Part shown: positions 9,579 to 23,431 of the stretch, one piece after another | Layout: every line of letters begins with the position of its first letter | Position numbering within the stretch: the first letter of the stretch is position 1 | Assembly (NCBI GenBank): GCA_009741485.1 | Contig: CM019236.1 | Location: forward strand, 33,744,606-33,808,605 | DNA: 64,000 nucleotides | Direction: 5' to 3' | Source: Malurus cyaneus samueli | Lineage: Eukaryota > Chordata > Aves > Passeriformes > Maluridae | The notes under the pieces: model-generated | Databases searched by the model: none | The model's input: the letters and a program-made list of their open reading frames with translations, nothing else | What the model was told of the DNA's origin: nothing | Program-made: the position numbers and the translations under genes

Positions 9579-12546
9579 ATGTAGTTTTAATATTTGTTCA
9601 TCATGAATGTACCTCAAAGACAGTTAACACAATGGTTCCATAAATGGGAAAATACATAAATAGCAAGCAGTGGCAAGAGTAGAGGGACAGATCTTGGAGC
9701 AGGCCGTCCTGTCAGCTTGCATATGACTCATTTACTAAGTGTTTGAAACAAATGTATTCCTGGAACATTCAGCTCTGTGCTGACTGATAATAATTTGCTG
9801 TTTTCAGCTGTGAAAAACATAGTGTGAAAAGTCCAGAGTTCCCCATGAACTGAGATGCTGTTTCCTAATTTTATCTTGGCTCTAGTGTACGCAGTGGTCC
9901 ACGGATGAAGCCAGCAGAGCAAGAATGGTGAACCTACATTATGTTCATCTTGTGGGGCAGCACATGCACCCAATTTTCCCTTTCCAGGTGCAGAGCTGCC
10001 TTTCCTAGCACACCAGGCTAAGAAACTCTTGTGCTCCATGTGAAACTGGGAAACCTGGAGCATCTTGAAGTGCCTTGCAGGTGGCAGGTGTCTTGCTGCT
10101 GGTGTTACAGCGCAGGAGGGAGGACACTGCAGTCCTGCAGGGCTGGGAAGCCTGCAGAAATGCTATCCCAGTGCTACAAATGGTTCAGCCCTGAAGATAA
10201 GTATTATATGTACAACACTGTCTGTGGCAAGGATATGAACCTGAGCAGGCAAAGTACTCAGGAGGGTCAGCTCAGAAACTTTATAAGCAGGAAATGTTGT
10301 TGGAACATCTCCCATTTCCTGAAAAGAATAATTTAAAAAAAAATAGGACAAAAAGTTAATATGAAAATACCTCTGGTGTCTTTGTATTTTTGAAAGAAAA
10401 ATTATCATTAAAGAGTAATGATATGAATCCAGTGTAGTCTCTTTGGTAAATAAACATTTTCCAAGCAAATTTTTTAACATTTCTGACTTAGGCTTTAATG
10501 CGCCAAAAGGAGTTTTAATAATTTATTTTCATTCTTCTTTCCACAATTGTGGTGGACATAATCTATAGATTATGGTAGAAGTAATCTATTTATTTTAATT
10601 TATAGGTATTCTGATAACCTTACCTTTTAAAATGATCACAGATTTGTTTTTTTTTTTCAGATTACATGAAAGTTTGAAAAGGCATTTATAAAGGTTTTTT
10701 TATACTCCACAAGGAGGCTTTCATTTGATGGGATATATGAGAAGGCTTGACTGTTAATAATAAAAGAGGAATTGAATTACAGACAAATAATTGCCATATT
10801 TATAAAGGATATAAGTTTTTTTTTCTTCAGGAAATACTTAATTGTACAGTAGAATTAAATGCTGGAGGCTATTATTAAGGCAAAAGTTTTAGAGAAGTTA
10901 AGAAAATTTAGATACTAGCCAAAACCCATCATGTGTAACATAAATAGAATTGAATTTTCATATATGAGTCACATATAGCCTAATTTAATTAGAAAAATCC
11001 TGAGCAGCTCACAAACTGCAGTGACAAGGCAGCAAATGAAAGGCAGTTTTCTGTAACTGCATTTTATATAGTCTTGTTTTTTGTCCTGAAAAAATGTCCA
11101 TTACTTCTGTAAAAACCACTTGGCAGATGAGATGCAGACTACCAGGAACTTATTAGGGTTGTTCCACATTGCACCTTCCCTCTGTATTTCCTTGTAGTTT
11201 TTTCTGTGAGAATAATTTTTCTTGGCTTGTGGTGCTAGTAACAGGGATTAAATTTTCTATTTAGTGACATTAATTATGTCCAAGGCTGTACAATTTCAAG
11301 CTGTTTTTTCACATTTTCATTTTTCTGTGTTGTAATTATGTGTAGTTACCAGTGTTCTTCAATGTTAGTGATTTCAGACACTACCTAGACACTTGTTTTT
11401 TCATCTTACTGAGAACCAGTAGCATACTGTCTATGATTAAATTCAAGTTAAATGACCCGCAAGTGCAAATTGAAGAAACATCAGGGTAGTCCCCTTTTTC
11501 TCACGCTGATGCATGCTATTTCCTCTTTCTGATAATGTGTGGCGTTCTGTTTGAAGCAATTTCTCATTCCGGACTGCTTTGTCGGGTACAAGTTGTTATT
11601 TTTTTTTATGTTTCTGTTTATTGTTGTTATTTCTTCATACACCTTCTCATGATACAGGGATTCAATTAAGTTTGCAATATATGTAAGTTCAAACCTCTTC
11701 AATTAATCAAAATTTTAAGATGTCCTGAATCACTTTTTAAAGTCCAGTCAATATTTATGGACTTCTCAGGCAAAGGGCGAATTGTTCAAGTAAAGAGACA
11801 GGACTGGAAAAGTGCTTTCACATAGGTAGAGAAAAAAAAATAAATACTCTACCTAAGATGAGTATCTTGTAGAACTGCAGTGTAATAGAAAATGGCACAT
11901 CTGTTACATATTGAATCTTGATTGTAATTGGCCCTCTTTCTTTTGTTAGTGATAGCAAGTTAATGTAATAATAACAGAGAAAAGCAAGACAGGAGACATC
12001 ATCACTATTCCTGCAGACCAAATTTTTCATTTCAAGTCACGATATGAACCAATCCAGAAGAAAGAGCTGGATACGGGATTGCCAAGGCCTTCTAGTCTGC
12101 CCTGGTAACTCTTTCTTCCTGAGCGGACGATTGTCCCCATTCAGTGCACAAGTGTAAGAAGACACCAGAGGAGAGCATGCAGCTGGCATTCCTTCATCCC
12201 TTCCTGATCAGCCTGGAGAAGGAAGCAATAAAATGTTTATGGGTGTGCGAGCTTTCTTACTGGGATTTCTGGGTTTCCCTGAATCCAATAGGCTGCTGAC
12301 AAAAGAAATCTCTGCTAAAGGCATTCCTTGTTTCATATAATCAGAGATCTGGCTGAGATCTCTCTGAATGTTCACATTTTCCTCTTGCATGCAGAGCTTC
12401 TGAGGGATGAAAACAGAGTAATTTTTAGGGAAAATGTGATACACACAAAGACACAACACACATCCTTGTATTGTGTTCCATGTGCACCATGTTTCAGTGG
12501 TATAGTTCAATCTACATGAAATAAACCAAGCAGAACTACCTAGTCA
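9579..12546. other. Unique AT-rich DNA, nothing recognised
   Basis: No exon, RNA or repeat is supported. It has scattered poly(T) and poly(A) runs. Open frames near 10031-10336 and 9728-10063 have no recognisable protein features. Confidence 0.55.
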
Positions 12547-12646
12547 TTTTTTTTGTTTTATTTTTTTCTTTTTTTTTTTTGATTTTTTTTTGTATTAGTT
12601 ATTATTTGTTATTTTTTATTTTTTTTTTTATTTTTGTTTTTTTATT
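12547..12646. repeat. T-rich low-complexity tract
   Basis: About 100 bases that are nearly all T with isolated A and G. It may be the remnant of an A-tailed insertion on the minus strand, but no element body is visible beside it. Confidence 0.85.
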
Positions 12647-15600
12647 CTGTGATAAAGCCCACTGATCACACTGAATTCAGGGCCAAATTTTATTAAGGCG
12701 TGTAGATTTTGAAGGAAATCTTTGTTTGGAAAGAGTTACTATTCCCATGGATAGGAATTAAGAGTTAACTTCTAGAGCTGATCATCTAGCCTGGATAGAG
12801 TCGACGTGAATTGTAGAAGTCCTGATGTTTTTGTAGCAGTGGATTTTCTATGCTCAGGCTTCATTTACAAGACAATTCTGTCTGTTTTAAAAGCCAGTTG
12901 GAGTCCTTACAACTATGACATGACTTATTTGCTACTGTTATAACCCCTTATTTTTGTATATAGGAACATTTTTGGAACAGTTGTATGGAATACATAAATG
13001 CTTTTGACCCTTGATTTGTGCAGAGGCCTCTCTGGAGTAAAGTGATACTATTCCTGTGGCACGGTATGGAATGGGAGTATAACAGTATTTAACATTCCAT
13101 AATGAACCAAATTATATTTAACATTCAGATATCTTTTATTTTCTAACAGAGTTTGTGACTCTTAAAATTAAAATACCTCTCACAGTGATAGTTTACCTAT
13201 TATTATTATTAACTAGTCCTTTATACCTCTATTATTTTACAAAATTCACAATGGCTTTCTGCACCACTGCAAAGAGTTTTACAAGCAAAGGTGCTTGCTT
13301 GTCTGTTTCTTGTGTTCGATTAAATATTTCTTATTCCTTCAGACTGCACTATAAGGACCATTTCACTGTCCCCTTTGGCTTCTGCATCTTGCTTCCAGCA
13401 TGAGCAGACAGGTAATAACCATTCAGCAGGGCCATTACCTCTTCTAAAGACTATTATCAAAATGGTCATTATACATAATGGAGATTATTACAGGCAACTT
13501 GAGATTTTTTTAGATACATCACTACAATAATAGGTGGCCCTTTTAAGACTTACATATTGGTGGGAATAATAGTAGAGCACAAACCACATGGCGAATGTTG
13601 CTTTTTATCAAAAATTTTAGCTTTTAATGTCTTATCTTCTGGATTCTTGTGATATTTACAAAGCTTCAGTGAACACCACCTGTTGGGAAGTTCATTGAAC
13701 TGTAAATGCAACAATGAAGAATTACAAGTTTAGAAGGCAGGTGAGGTATATTTTCTTCTTAAAAAGGAAAGAAATTATAGTAAAAAAATAAGAGAAATAT
13801 TATAATACAGCAGGTTTCCAAGTGGGTATATAATTACCAAAGCAGCAAACTCTCCATTTTTAGAGACCTCTCAAGCTGATTCCCTGTGGAAAAAGAGACC
13901 ATATTTGAAAAACCACTTTAACTTTTTCTTTTTTTAAGTAGGCATGTCCAATATTAATCTGCTTCACTTGAGTGAAAGCAAAATACTACTCCAAGACACA
14001 AATAAATATTACTTCTAAAAGGAGCAGGAGCAACATGAAGTCCTACACTGATAATCTAGAATCCCACTGCTTCTAGAGTGCCGGCATGCTCTGGCCTTAC
14101 AGGTCATGGTTCAAAACAGCCTGCGTTATTGTCACAGGGTTAAACAAGAGTTCATCTCTATTACTAATATGTGTTGTGAAATGCTTTAATCACCCAAACA
14201 AATGATTAATTAATCCAAACAACTTCTCTGCGTGAAGTAATACTGTCAAGGACTCAGTCATTATCTATCAAATTTCTGTGAAAACCAAGTATATTTAGAA
14301 AATAAAGCCCCTGTTATCCAAATTTACAGACAGTGTACCTACTGACATTTACGCACAGCAACTCTGTGCTGGCTTTCACCTGAAATCCTGGACAAAGGAA
14401 CTTACTTTTCCAAAGTTAACTTATAAATGCCGTCTCAAAGCTATGGTTTAATATTGTAAATAGTATGGCATTTCGACCTGCTCTTAGCCGTAGGTTGGCA
14501 ATTACATAATATAAAACAGACAAATAAGCATCAGGTCACCTAGTTACTTAAACACTCCAAGTCAAGCTGTGCGGTTTACCAAAAACAGGATGCTAGGATA
14601 CCACAAAGGGCGAATCAAAAGAACAAATTCTGCACATTATGGCCATGTTTATCTTACACTCCAAGTTGAAGCAAACCTCGTATCAACAGATAACTTGCTC
14701 AAAAACTTTATAGGAAGTCATTTAGCTGAGCGGAAAGAGGTTATTCTATTAGGCAGGAGACTAGATGATAGGAATGTGTCAATTTTTCCTTATATTAAAC
14801 ATAGTTTCCAATTGTGCTTGTTCTTTTTCGATGCATACCATAGCCGTTTCAAACAAAACTACCTTTTAAATAAAAACTGAATGTTAGCCACATTTGTGAG
14901 ATGGTGTAATTTTCATAACTTGAGACATTCTCTTTCAATATAATATAAAGCAAATACTTACTAAAACAAGAACTTGCACATGCTATACACTCTAATACAT
15001 AAGGAAGTGCCAACATTTAATAAAACCTTGTTTCTGCTGAAGCGAGGTATCTTAAAAATTCTGCTGGGTGTATCCAATCTCTGATATAACATATTGATGG
15101 CTTATTTGCTATCTCAACTGGAATGATGCTCTATTTCAGGATAATACTGCGCAGCTAATCTGAACGGCAGGCAGCTTTTTCACCAAATAATGACAGGGGA
15201 GTCAAACTCAGTCCTTGAAGAGAGATGTCTTTTCACTTCTGCAACTTTTACTTACTATCCATATCATTTACAAGTGTATTGTTTGCAACATTACTTCCAT
15301 ATAATCTGACCTACTGCAAAGAGAAATGCCAAACAAACTGAAGGGGGTTCACTTCTTGGGATTGACTAAAATTGTCAGACAAATAGACTGAGTGGCAGGG
15401 GTGAGGAGATGGTATTATTTTTTCCAGATAATTCATGATTCTCCCCCAGAGGAAACTAGTGTTATTTATACCCAGCCTTTGAAATGTTCTGTGTTAGCAG
15501 GCACAGCTCCAGTGTGCCAGATTTATTTGTAACTGTGTCACTATTCCTCTCAATTCTACCCATTCTTTGAATCACAGTTCGAAGCAAGCCTCTTCTAATA

Positions 15601-18600
15601 AGAACTGTGTTGATATGGGATTTTTATGAGTATTTTCCTCATCTTGATTATCCCTGCTTCCTGTTGATTGTATGTCTTTCTTCTTAAAGAGCATTCTCTG
15701 TCTCTTTTTGGATTTATGCTCTGCCTACTCTGCTTCTAATGATGGCTTTTTTTTTGCCATTTGAAGGAAGTTCCCCATTGCATTGCTCATCTCACAGGTT
15801 TTGTTTGGCTGAGGTGTTGCATCCTTGTCTGAGTCTCACTGTCTCTTTCTGACACAGCCCCAACAAACAGGAAAGCACTGACCTTTGAAATATGTGTGAA
15901 CAGGTAGCAGCAGAAGGATTTAGACAATAACAACTGCAGCCAAAAGGGTGACTAGAAGACGGATTCTGTCCTGCAATATCTTTTCCAGGGTCTTGTTTAG
16001 CAATGGACAACACATTATTTTTTTTTGTCTCTTCAGAGCTCTTCAGCTTTTATTGCCCAGTAACCTTTCCTAGCCTTTCAGTAACCAATGAGAAAATAAT
16101 GAGAATATAAATGTGTGCATGGCTTGCAGAGGGGCAGAAACAAGGACTCCTGACATAATTTTTACTCTTATGGCTTGTGCAGTGCCATATCTGAATATAA
16201 CAAGACTCTTCTGAGCAATGACAATGTCTACACCATCCTGTGACTCAAGTGTTACAGTAGGGTTTTCAGGTGTTATCATCCTCAGGTTTTCAACAATTCT
16301 TCCTTTCTCTTCTCAGCTGTCCTTCAGACATCAAACACACAATGATTGTTGTGTTTCCATCCCTCACTGAGTGCAGGTGTTCAGGAGCTCAGTTCTTTCC
16401 TGGATTAAAATTTCATAATTTGTGGCATCCTGATACCCAGGACCTTTGATGTTAGTAAGTTACTGTGCTGAGCAGCAGCAATTGACCAAAAAGAGCTGTT
16501 TGACTCAAAATACCACTGAAAACAGAAGTCTGAAGATAAACTTAATGAGAAAACATTTCTGTTTTGGGATGGGTTGCTTTAAATCATTGGAATCTGTGAT
16601 TCGCCAGACAAGATGATAACATGTGCCAAGAATAATATTTCAGTCATACAGTGTTATTATTGGTTATGAATTCATACTTTTCCTGACAGTATCTGTAGGT
16701 GTCAGATATGACAGATTTTGAGCCTCATTCATATCTAGCACTGAGGAACTCTTCTGCAAGAAGGCAATGGCATAAAACCTATGCAAAATTCAACTGACCT
16801 CTCTGTCAGACCTGCCCTTTCAGGCACAGGGAATTAAGTTGTGGTGGCAGCTTGGAAGTCCTTTACTATCCCATCATGAAAAACCTCTTGGCATTAACAA
16901 GGGCTTGGTCTGGATCTGTGATTTCTCTCAATTGAAAAAAAAAAATTGTCAACAATTAGCAATACCTGCACTCGAGGGATAATTTAGATTGCCCTGATTT
17001 AGATTACCCGAGAGAGATTGCCTGCTTAAAATCACATCCAGGAACCAGTTGTGCTACTGCTATGTTGCTTCTTCGCCTTATTTACAGTAGCAAAATGGGT
17101 GAGTGGAATGGGAGGAGTAATATGAGGTCTCTTTATAAGTTACCGAGACCTTTTTCACTGTTGCCAGGGCCTCTGAGGGATTTAACTGCATGAAATCCAG
17201 GCATTGTCACTTCACTGGGCACTGTCATTTCTTCAGTGGCTGTAGCGTTTTGTATGAAAGATGGTGTGTTAGAATGCAAACGAAATTTGGAGGGGAATTC
17301 AATACCAGAAAAAAGATTATAGTGTGTTTACTATTATTTTTTGAATCGTTCACCCTACTTCAATTTGCCAGTTTGGGTCTGGAAGAAAAAGCACTTAACT
17401 GGTCTAGCTCACAGCCATTACACATGTTAAGTTATGTAGAGCTGTAAATTCTTAGCAGTATGTGAATTAGCTGGATAGTTTGCAGCATCTTTTGCTCTGA
17501 GGGAACAAAGGCGGTGGAGGGGAAATGGGTAGGTGGTGAGGAGATGGGGAAGAGAGAGAGAGAGACAGAGAAAGCCTGCCAGCTATTTGTCGAAGTAAAT
17601 GTTCCCATTTCTTTTAAAACACAATAGCAAGTGTAATTTTGTCACATGCATCTGTTGCTATCACCTCTCACTTTGTGCTGAAGTTGCTCACCAAGACATT
17701 ACAGAAGTGATTCTTCCTCCCACCCTGACATCTGCCACCGAAAATGCTGCATTATTCATCAGCGTTGCTAATGGCAGGTGATGAGATCTTTTCACGCCTA
17801 CATCCTCTCAGTAGGTGTATTATTACTCTGTTCACCAGCAGCCCTGCTATTACTGCGGGGCCAAGAATGAATCTACATACTCGCTTGACAGGTAATGGGA
17901 AATGTGCTCTGCTCACTTGGCTCACAAGTGCAGATGAAGGTTATTACTATGGCAGCTGCAATATCGTGGGTGCAAAGAAGACGGTCACTTTAAGTGAACA
18001 GCTTAATTCTGGAAGATCCAACAATCATGTCACACCGTGATAATCCATCTTTCTTACTTTTCTCATGCTTTCAGCAGTCATACACTGTAATAATTTTCTC
18101 CTGTTCACCTGTGGTCTCTTATGATAACGGAGTGGGGTAAAAAAAAAAGGAAAGAAAAGAAGATGAGTTTGGTAGTGCTGATGTCACAGTGGTGAGGAAT
18201 TTATCTCTGTCTGTAGCAAGATGCTGTCGTCTGTGTTGTGTGTGTGTCTGTGTGTGATGTGTGCATGAAAATGGTTTTTGTCTCAGTGCAGTGGAGAGAA
18301 CACTCAGCGTATTAGAGGCTGAATATGTCTTGTGTGTCTTTAAATTCATAAAAACAGGCCTGACGAAAGGCAAGTCTCTGACTGATTTATTTGAAGCTTT
18401 GTGACAAAAATACAGAAAATAAACATAGCTCAGAGCTACTGGGAAAATTGAAGGAGGGGAAAAAGGGAAATTATTTTATACTCCAGAGAACTCAATTCAC
18501 TAAAAAGCCTTTCTGTGTTGTCTCCCTTCTAGGTTTCTCACTTAGACACATCATTCCTGTCCTGGAGCAATCCATAAAAACCTCAGCCCACAAGAGGAAT

Positions 18601-21600
18601 AGGCAAACTTCTCTTATAATTTAAAGATGTACTTCCATTTCGCTTAAGGGGTAGAACTTGCCCAATCCAATGTTTTCTTTACTAAAAACAGAAGTATGTG
18701 AGTTTTCAGAAAGGATAGAGGGTGTGTGAAGCATTGGTGTTTTTTGGAATGTATCCTCCTCAAGCTAGGTGAGGGTTTTGAAGATAGGCAGATTCGGCCC
18801 GGTGGTCAGTTTTATAAGTGCTACGAATGCTGAACATGCACCTGTTTCGCCTATTACTGACAACTCTAAAGTAATTTGTAACAAAGCTGAACTGTGAAAA
18901 CAGAATGTATTTTTTTTCCTTTTTTCGGCTCCAGACATTTATAAGTTTTTTTTCTTTTAAATATTAAATTGTAGCTAACTTGTGGAGTTGTTTGTTATGC
19001 ATGGAAGTAGAAATACCTTTTAGAGGGAGAACTAAAAGCAAAGAAAAAAATCCCCTTTTTTTCAGGAAACTGATTTCAGTACATCTGCTTTTTGACCAAG
19101 ACCATTAGTTATTTTCTGTTGAGTTTCCTTATCAGTCCAACCAATCAAACTTTTAGATGGTTGTTGTAGATTAGCACATGTATTACTTGCAAATTTAAAA
19201 GTATGACGGTCTGGAGACAAAAAGGAAAAAGACGCACAAGGCAAGACTGGTTAGAGCCATTAATAGTTACAAAAGTAACCGGGGTGGGGGAGAATAGGGA
19301 TAAAATCTCCTCTCTAGGAGTTTGCTTTCAGCGGTGACTGAGGGGTGCCTTGTGCTGGGGAAGGAAGGTGGTGAGTGGCTGGCTGTGTTTGTGGAATTAG
19401 AGCTGCAGAGTGTTAACCCTTGCCTGGAGTTTAGGCAGGAAAACCAGACGATCCCAGAAAGGCAAAGCAATTTCTGTGGAAATAGTTAGCTTGCTTTACT
19501 TACTAAAATGTTGATTTCACTGAAGTATTCCTCCTCATTCCAGTGGTGATAAAAATGCAGGCTGCAGCTTATTGCTGACTGTAATTTCTGTTTCAGTATT
19601 TGAATTTATTCCAATGTAGCTGAAGGGTTTAGTAAGGTGGTGACAGACTGAGTCTTTTTTTTCGAAAGATTTAATAGGCATTCAGTTCATAACAAGATCA
19701 CAATATGGATGAATTTGCCATAACTGGGAATGACTAACTTCTTTGTTTTTTTCATATGAACATAATGTCTTTAAAAGAAATTCCTCTGTGCAAGCAAGAG
19801 ACAACTTCTCATGGCTATCTTATTGTTAAACACATGTAATTTATGGTGATGTCATCATTGCCATTGAAATTGTGATATAAATATAAACCTTTGCTTGGAG
19901 TTCAGCAAGTGTTTGAGATTATTAACATTTAGGAAATCACACTGCATACCTGTGATATTAATAAAAATCCAGTGATGACTGATGTTTGTATTAGAAACAC
20001 GCCTAGCTTGCATAATGCTGAACTTGAGAAGGAAATAATTATCTTCTCCTTATCCTTATTTCCTCTTCAAACTGGAAAAAAATCCCAATTTGGACACGTG
20101 AAAACACTCTGAGAGTTTTCTCTAGGCACATAGAAACCAAGAGAAGAAATGAGTAGAATAGCAAAAAGTAAAGAAAACTATAAAATAATAGTATTAATGT
20201 TTTACTATTATTGACCAGAAAGAAAAAATGACCTGCAAAGAGCTATGAGAACCCACACAGTGAAAACCAGGTTTCTAATTAATATAAAATTCCATCTCAT
20301 TTCTGCAAGGAATGGATTCCAAAACCTTATATGTAGTCTCTTGATGACACCCATGAGCACAATGGAAAGTTTATCAAGAGTCTTATAAAACACAGAGTGA
20401 ATATAGTAGGAGAAAGACTAGAGAATTTCTTTCATATACAGGCTTTAAACTTGAGATTGCAAAGTTCAGCACATTTATTTAGACTCCTTTCAGAATGAGG
20501 AAGCAGTCATGCATACAATACACTGACGGCCTGAACCCATTCCTCTCTCACTTTTCTCTATGTGCATCACATGCTTACCTCCTTCCACATTATCATAACA
20601 GAGATGGAACAACTATCCCTTCTCAGTGAATAACAAAAATCTTTTGCATCTTGAACCAACATATGGACATACTATATAACTGCGGCCTAAATGGATATTG
20701 CGCTGATAAATAATTTTAATGAAAATACTATTCATTATTTATGGTGAAAAATAATAGATAAAAGTCTCAAATTCTGGTCAATTTTTTGAAATGGACTCCA
20801 TCGGTTGTGTTCTTGAGAATTTTAAAGTTGTTTTATAAATGCTTCAAGGGTAGAACAGGTGATAGCTGAAAGCTATAAAACAATGTACTGTATAGCACTC
20901 AAATCATATATCCACGAAAAAATATTTTCTCATACTTTCAAATGAAATAGAATTTATAGTGTTTGTTATATCTTTATTTCAGAACATCCAATTCAGAAAT
21001 TTCCATGAAACTGGATTTTCATTTTTGCTCATCTCAACTGTGTGTGACCATAGCCTTGGGGATATTATGAGAATAGAAGAATTAGCACAAAAACAACCCA
21101 TTTCTCTTGCTCTAATATCTAGATGTTTTATTGCCCACATTGACCATTACGTGGACTACAGAAGAGTGCTGATATTCCCAACTGTTGTTCAGCTAATTAT
21201 ATTTGCCTGGCCATTTTAATTGCTCACAGTTATTGTGATTTGTGATTCATTCTCTTCTCTTCAGCTGTGTCTTGTTGCCGGAAAGTAACCAAACACGCAA
21301 GTGTTTCCCAGCAATTCATTGCCCTTATGTACATTTTTGCATGACAATAGAAAATAATAGAAAACTCATTTTTTAGAAAACTATAAGTGGATTTTTAAAC
21401 TATATGGTGCGGTCACAGAATAATGACAGAACTGACAGAAAGCACTGCTCAGGTACTCTGACAATGAAGGAAGGACTGCAGGCAAGTTCAGTTTTTGAAC
21501 TCACACAGAAAAATCCCCCTTTCTTGTGCAACATGATCTATTTCATGCAGGACAATTGAAATCCAAGTCTGAGGAGAAGAAGTTGGGTCTCTCTCACAAG

Positions 21601-23206
21601 GTTTAGTGAAATGGGTAAAGCAGTTTCCTTTTATCTTTAACAATTGGATCCAGTTTTTTTGCTGGTTTATGGTGATTTATGTTCCACAGCCATGCTACAA
21701 GAACATATTTTTTTTAAAAAGTGTTCATCATGTAAAAGGAAATTGTGGAGATACATGCAATGAACACTGTAAACAACAAACTGGATGATTAATTCGTGCC
21801 AAGTTGACTACATATGAATTTGAAAATGAGGTCTATTTTGTATTTGAGATTCTTTCATTGTTTTACACTTGTTGGCTTAGTCTAAAATAAAGTATTAAAG
21901 TCTGTGTTTTCATTTTATTTTTTTTTTAACGGACCTTTCTCCTCAAATTAACTCTGAAACTGGAATTTTTTTTTGGGTTGTGAAATATGACAGCACTGCT
22001 GATGGCACTGCTCAGGAGGAAAGAGAGCAACTTTCTCTGTGGCATTGATCTGTACGCAGGCTGTCATGTTTGCCTTGTTTTGATGTCCTCGGGAGGATGG
22101 AGGTACTCACTTCCTTGGAATGGCAGTCAGGCAAGTTGTCGAGAGACAACAGTCAATAGCCATCCACCCTAGATTAAACAAAAGAAGATGTTATGGACTC
22201 TCTGGAAAACATTGTTTTCTCATGAGGGACTCTCCACCCTTCATAGGTGCCATGCAATGTACTTACGCTTAAGTCCCCCACTACATTCATCTAAGAAAAT
22301 AGATCATCTTCTTTTTTTCTTGGTCATTAACACTGAAAACTGAGTTTTTAGAAGTGTATTCTGAGGAAACAGAATGCATAGTCTAAGGAGCAGCAGAGCT
22401 GACTCTGTCTGTACAGCTGTGTCTGTAGTTATGTGGTCCTACATTCTTTTCCCTGGAACCCTGAACTGTGTATTTCTGTCTTCCTTTTCAAGGCAGAACT
22501 ACTTATACACCAAACCTGTTTCAGAGACAAGCTACAATTACATTCACTTTTTTGACAATGGTGGTAGGGCAGTATCTATCAGTTAACCCTGAAGACTAAG
22601 CTTGGTTTTGACCTGTGACTATCCCTGTGTACACCTAGAGAGCCTGTACCAGAAAAAGGTCTGCTTTCAAAAGAGTGTGAGTTTTCAGAGTTCATAAGAT
22701 TAAGAACAGGTATCACTCTTTTATGGGGTAGGGCCTTTCTGTTTCTCAGTCTGGTTCCTCCCAAGGAAAGGCTTTTAAGCGTGGAAGCAATATGGAGACA
22801 GACAATCTTGGAGCCTTTGGCCTGCAGCTATAAACATTTTCTTCTGATTTCTTCTTGAACTGTGAAATATTTCCTCATTTCATTTTGTGTGAAAACAGAC
22901 ATCTCGTATCTAGTACTTTTTAAAAAAATGACAGAGCATTTTCTAAAAATTCTCTGTATTTTTGTCCATATTTCTTCCTTTTTTTCTTTTTTTTTTAATA
23001 TTCCTAGACTTTTTTTTTCTTTGATGAGTAAAAACTCTGGAGGAGCAGGCTCAAAGTGGCTGTCAAGAAGACTTTTTTCCCAAAGTAAAAGGTGCTGACA
23101 GACAAAAGAACTATTAAATGCCAAATCTTCATGCATATCTGCCTCAGTACTGATTCAGTAGCAAAATAATTTTCAAAATGTTTTACGGCCCAAAGCAGCT
23201 ATAAAG
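12647..23206. other. 10.5 kb unique DNA with candidate conserved noncoding stretches
   Basis: No gene or mobile element is recognised in this long block. Two parts look different from neutral AT-rich DNA: about 14080-14800 and about 17600-18050. Both have retained CpGs and dense homeodomain/MEIS-like words, such as TGACAGGTAATGG near 17886 and ATTAATTAATCC near 14205. A weak TG-rich run lies at 18226-18265. Open frames of 60-100 codons here are isolated and lack recognisable domains. Confidence 0.45.
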
Positions 23207-23231
23207 NNNNNNNNNNNNNNNNNNNNNNNNN
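23207..23231. other. Assembly gap, 25 Ns
   Basis: A run of exactly 25 N. The round number suggests a placeholder or minimum-size gap rather than a measured length. Confidence 0.98.
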
Positions 23232-23376
23232 ACACTAGAAAGTACATAATAATATGTGGATATACATATTTATATTCATATAAGACTATATATAAGCTTT
23301 CTGGCAAATACCAATGCATTTCTAAGCTAATGTCTCATCTTTCACATACCTTATGGCTCTTATTGTATAAATGTAT

Positions 23377-23431
23377 TTTTCAGATTAAAATAAACCATAA
23401 AATACTTTTCAAATTAAAGTAAGCCATAAAC
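23377..23431. repeat. Imperfect tandem duplication, about 29 bp x2
   Basis: TTTTCAGATTAAAATAAACC+ATAAAATAC is followed directly by TTTTCAAATTAAAGTAAGCC+ATAAAC. This is a local slippage-type duplication. Confidence 0.8.
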
